From: an archaeon RBG_16_50_20
GTDB taxonomy: Archaea > Thermoproteota > Bathyarchaeia > 40CM-2-53-6
Assembly (NCBI GenBank): GCA_001768965.1
Contig: MEMY01000064.1
Coordinates: 1-18,176, forward strand
Direction: 5' to 3'
Length of the DNA stretch: 18,176 nt
This document shows, in pieces, positions 16,649 through 18,176 of the stretch. The translations under genes were made by a program, and so were the position numbers. Within the stretch, counting starts at the first letter, position 1. Every line of letters begins with the position of its first letter. A model generated the notes under the pieces. It did not search any database and had not been told where the DNA came from. It saw only the letters and a list, made by a program, of their open reading frames with translations.

Positions 16649-16975
16649 TCACAGCTGCACGTATACACTCGTTCCCTCGACCCTCAACTTATAGGTTCTC
16701 AGAGGCATGGTCGCGGGTGGGTTTTGAACAGTTCCGGTCCTGACATCGAAGCGCGATAGGTGAAGGGGGCATGTGACTTCTGAATCAATTAGGAATCCTG
16801 TTGAGAGATCTGCCGTTTCATGAGTGCAGATTCTATCTACCGCGCAAAGAGTCCCTTCAATATTCACAATCATCAGACGAATCCCCGCTACATCAACTGG
16901 ATGCATGGTTCCAGGAGGAACATCAGAGAGCTCGCAAACTTTCACATATTCGCTCAAGGTTGGTTGCACGTTCAT
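16649..16975 (-). CDS. Rieske [2Fe-2S] ferredoxin
   Basis: Small soluble electron carrier of 108 residues. The Rieske motifs are complete: Cys50-Thr-His52 (CTHETADLSTG) and Cys69-Pro-Leu-His72 (CPLHLSRFD) bind the 2Fe-2S cluster through two Cys and two His. No transmembrane segment or signal is present, so it resembles the ferredoxin partners of oxygenases and nitrite reductase small subunits rather than the cytochrome bc subunit. Its redox partner is unknown. The start is taken at ATG 16975, giving the usual family length; a GTG at 17017 would add 14 residues and would overlap the stop of a possible 30-codon ORF upstream (TAGTG). It precedes sufS in the same direction. Confidence 0.9.
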   Translation of the reverse strand: MNVQPTLSEYVKVCELSDVPPGTMHPVDVAGIRLMIVNIEGTLCAVDRICTHETADLSTGFLIDSEVTCPLHLSRFDVRTGTVQNPPATMPLRTYKLRVEGTSVYVQL

Positions 16976-17016
16976 GAGCAATCGCGAAGCTTCAGTTCGG
17001 TTAGATGAGATGAGCA

Positions 17017-17109
17017 CTAGTTACCCTTTTTGGTCTTGGCAATTGTAGGGGCCTCGGTTCTCATGTCGAAAAGGCAATCACATGGCGCCGTTGCCGTCTG
17101 ATTCTTCAT
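17017..17109 (-). CDS. Possible 30-residue ORF before the Rieske gene
   Basis: ATG to TAG on the minus strand, reading MKNQTATAPCDCLFDMRTEA and ending KTKKGN. It has a Cys-Asp-Cys motif and a basic tail. Its stop overlaps by one base the GTG at 17017 that is in frame with the Rieske protein, a pattern typical of coupled translation. No convincing ribosome binding site precedes it. It may be a real small protein, a leader peptide, the end of a degraded gene, or chance. Confidence 0.25.
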   Translation of the reverse strand: MKNQTATAPCDCLFDMRTEAPTIAKTKKGN

Positions 17110-17203
17110 TTGAATCTCTCGGGGCACCGTAAATAGAGTCGCAACTGTAATTTGGGAACTCCTAAAGAACACAACCCTCGAACATCATCTGAGGATTTTC
17201 CAC

Positions 17204-17428
17204 TTGGAGTTGGAGGCTGCGGAGAGAAAGGCGGTCGAGTTACTCAGGAGCCGGCTAGAGGCGGGTTCTATTACGGTCCTAAATGCGAAGCTCGAAACGG
17301 AACCAAACGACCACATAATAGTCAATGGAGTTTTCGAAGACAAGAAAGGTAATCAACGCAAGTTTGAAGTCAGATTCCAGATAAAACAGGATCAAGCGCA
17401 AGTAGTCAACTGGTACGTTTCGTCCTAG
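17204..17428 (+). CDS. Small hypothetical protein, 74 residues
   Basis: Not recognised. The start is TTG 17204 (or TTG 17210), behind GAGG at 17191-17194. The predicted protein begins with an amphipathic helix (LEAAERKAVELLRSRLE) followed by what look like three or four beta strands (SITVLNAKLE, HIIVNGVFE, QRKFEVRFQIK, AQVVNWYVS), a plausible small alpha-plus-beta domain. It has no Cys, His or membrane segment. The alternating pattern and the matching ribosome binding site favour a real gene. It stands alone between the Rieske gene (opposite strand) and the VIT1-type gene. Confidence 0.55.
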   Translation: MELEAAERKAVELLRSRLEAGSITVLNAKLETEPNDHIIVNGVFEDKKGNQRKFEVRFQIKQDQAQVVNWYVSS

Positions 17429-17603
17429 ACGCTCCTCGCTTGGATCACCGCGTTCATTTCTGTCACCAGATGCAAGAGTTGAGTTGTGAGCGCAAGCTTT
17501 GCAGGCCCTGCCAGTTGCCTACTGACTAGGTTTGGGCAGTTAGAATCATTAGAGTCATTACCCAGCTTCCTCGTTCCAAGGAAACAGAAAGAGTGGAAGA
17601 TGG
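17429..17603. other. Non-coding gap before the VIT1-type gene
   Basis: These 175 bases hold no recognisable gene, RNA or strong TATA box. They presumably contain the end of the small gene upstream and the promoter of the next gene. An ATG at 17600, four bases before the chosen start, opens only a seven-codon frame. Confidence 0.4.
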
Positions 17604-18176
17604 ATGAGCGAAATCAGCTTTGAAACAGATGCGTTTGGTTATGCCAGGGATGAGTACGCTGAGTACGTCATCTACAAGAGGCTCTCGGAGTCGGGGTTTG
17701 AGAAGAACCAGGATTTCAAGAATACACTCGCCCGACTGGCTGAAATGGAGTACAAGCATTACGAATTCTGGAGCAAGTATTGCCCCGAGAAGAAAGTCGG
17801 GGTAAGCAGGCTTAGGGTTTACTTCATAGTTTTGGTGCGATTGCTCCTTGGCGTAACCTTCGCAGTCAAATTCCTTGAAAGAAGCGAAACGAACGTTATC
17901 AAGAATTATCAGAATATGGCTCACAGGATTCCTGCTGAGGACAGGTTACCCTTTGAAGAGATGATTGCAGATGAGAAACAACATGAGCAAGAGTTCTCAG
18001 ATCAGTTCAAAGAAGCTCACATAAAGTACATCTCGTTCATAGTCCTCGGCTTGGCCGATGCACTGGTCGAAATCGCAGGAATCCACGCCGGCTCACTCGG
18101 GATCTACAATTCCACTGAGCTTGCTGGGCTGGCGGGCATTATTGCTGGAGCTGCGGCATCAATAGCTATGGCATCA
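17604..18176 (+). CDS. Ferritin-like (rubrerythrin) plus VIT1/CCC1 family iron transporter, 3' end outside window
   Basis: The first 191 codons are in the window and the frame runs off the right edge. Residues 1-130 form a rubrerythrin-like four-helix domain with di-iron ligand motifs: Glu17/Glu20, Glu49-Y-K-His52, Glu92/Glu95 and Glu124-K-Q-His127. From about residue 138 the VIT1/CCC1 membrane domain begins (YISFIVLGLADALVEIAGI, then LAGLAGIIAGAAASIAMAS). Fusions of this kind, such as bacterial MbfA, export or sequester iron or manganese and protect against peroxide; this role is inferred from family. ATG 17604 is chosen because MSEISFETDAFGYARDEYAEY gives a complete first helix. The gene sits with sod, suf and Rieske genes, in keeping with iron and oxidative stress handling. 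Confidence 0.88.
   Translation, partial: MSEISFETDAFGYARDEYAEYVIYKRLSESGFEKNQDFKNTLARLAEMEYKHYEFWSKYCPEKKVGVSRLRVYFIVLVRLLLGVTFAVKFLERSETNVIKNYQNMAHRIPAEDRLPFEEMIADEKQHEQEFSDQFKEAHIKYISFIVLGLADALVEIAGIHAGSLGIYNSTELAGLAGIIAGAAASIAMAS

Noticed and set aside
17526..17924. 132-codon minus-strand frame near the right edge.
   Set aside because: It overlaps the plus-strand ferritin-like/VIT1 gene, whose di-iron motifs and membrane segment are unmistakable.

Overview
This window looks archaeal and is most consistent with the Thaumarchaeota/Nitrososphaeria side of the TACK group or a neighbouring lineage. Three things support this: an undivided rpoB; an rpoA in which the A' and A'' parts form one uninterrupted gene, an arrangement known from Thaumarchaeota, Aigarchaeota and Korarchaeota; and the archaeal order rpoB-rpoA-rpl30e-nusA. 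TATA-box promoters, T-rich terminators and frequent TTG starts fit the same picture. The exact lineage cannot be fixed from sequence reading alone.

Layout. Positions 3-7895 (+) hold a tight information-processing operon: rpoB (start lies before the window), fused rpoA, ribosomal protein L30e and archaeal NusA. It ends at a T-run, and the usual next genes for S12 and S7 are absent. Positions 8051-9855 (+) hold etfB-etfA, the two subunits of an electron transfer flavoprotein, behind a good TATA box. Positions 10101-10939 (+) hold a decayed branched-chain aminotransferase gene with two frameshifts, a nonsense codon and an internal deletion. Positions 11010-12563 (-) hold an ALDH7-type aldehyde dehydrogenase, and 12664-12987 (-) a stand-alone DnaJ-type zinc-finger protein with six CxxCxGxG motifs.

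The most unusual segment is 13106-14837. An intact Fe/Mn superoxide dismutase gene (-) is followed by a convergent gene for a two-motif LAGLIDADG homing endonuclease with an N-terminal helix-turn-helix. Beyond it lies a second, orphan copy of only the last 35 codons of a superoxide dismutase, in the same direction as the intact gene and still followed by its own hairpin plus T-run terminator. The orphan copy begins at the codon just after the last metal ligand of the enzyme. This is the architecture expected if a mobile endonuclease gene entered the 3' end of sod and replaced the displaced tail; a decayed tandem paralogue is the main alternative.

Positions 14917-18176 continue an iron and oxygen theme: sufU-sufS for Fe-S cluster assembly (-), a Rieske ferredoxin (-) with a possible 30-codon leader ORF, a small unknown protein (+), and at the right edge a membrane protein joining a ferritin-like domain to a VIT1/CCC1 iron transporter domain (+, cut by the window end). 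Together with superoxide dismutase and the flavoprotein, these suggest an organism that meets oxygen and carries flavin- and Fe-S-based electron transfer.
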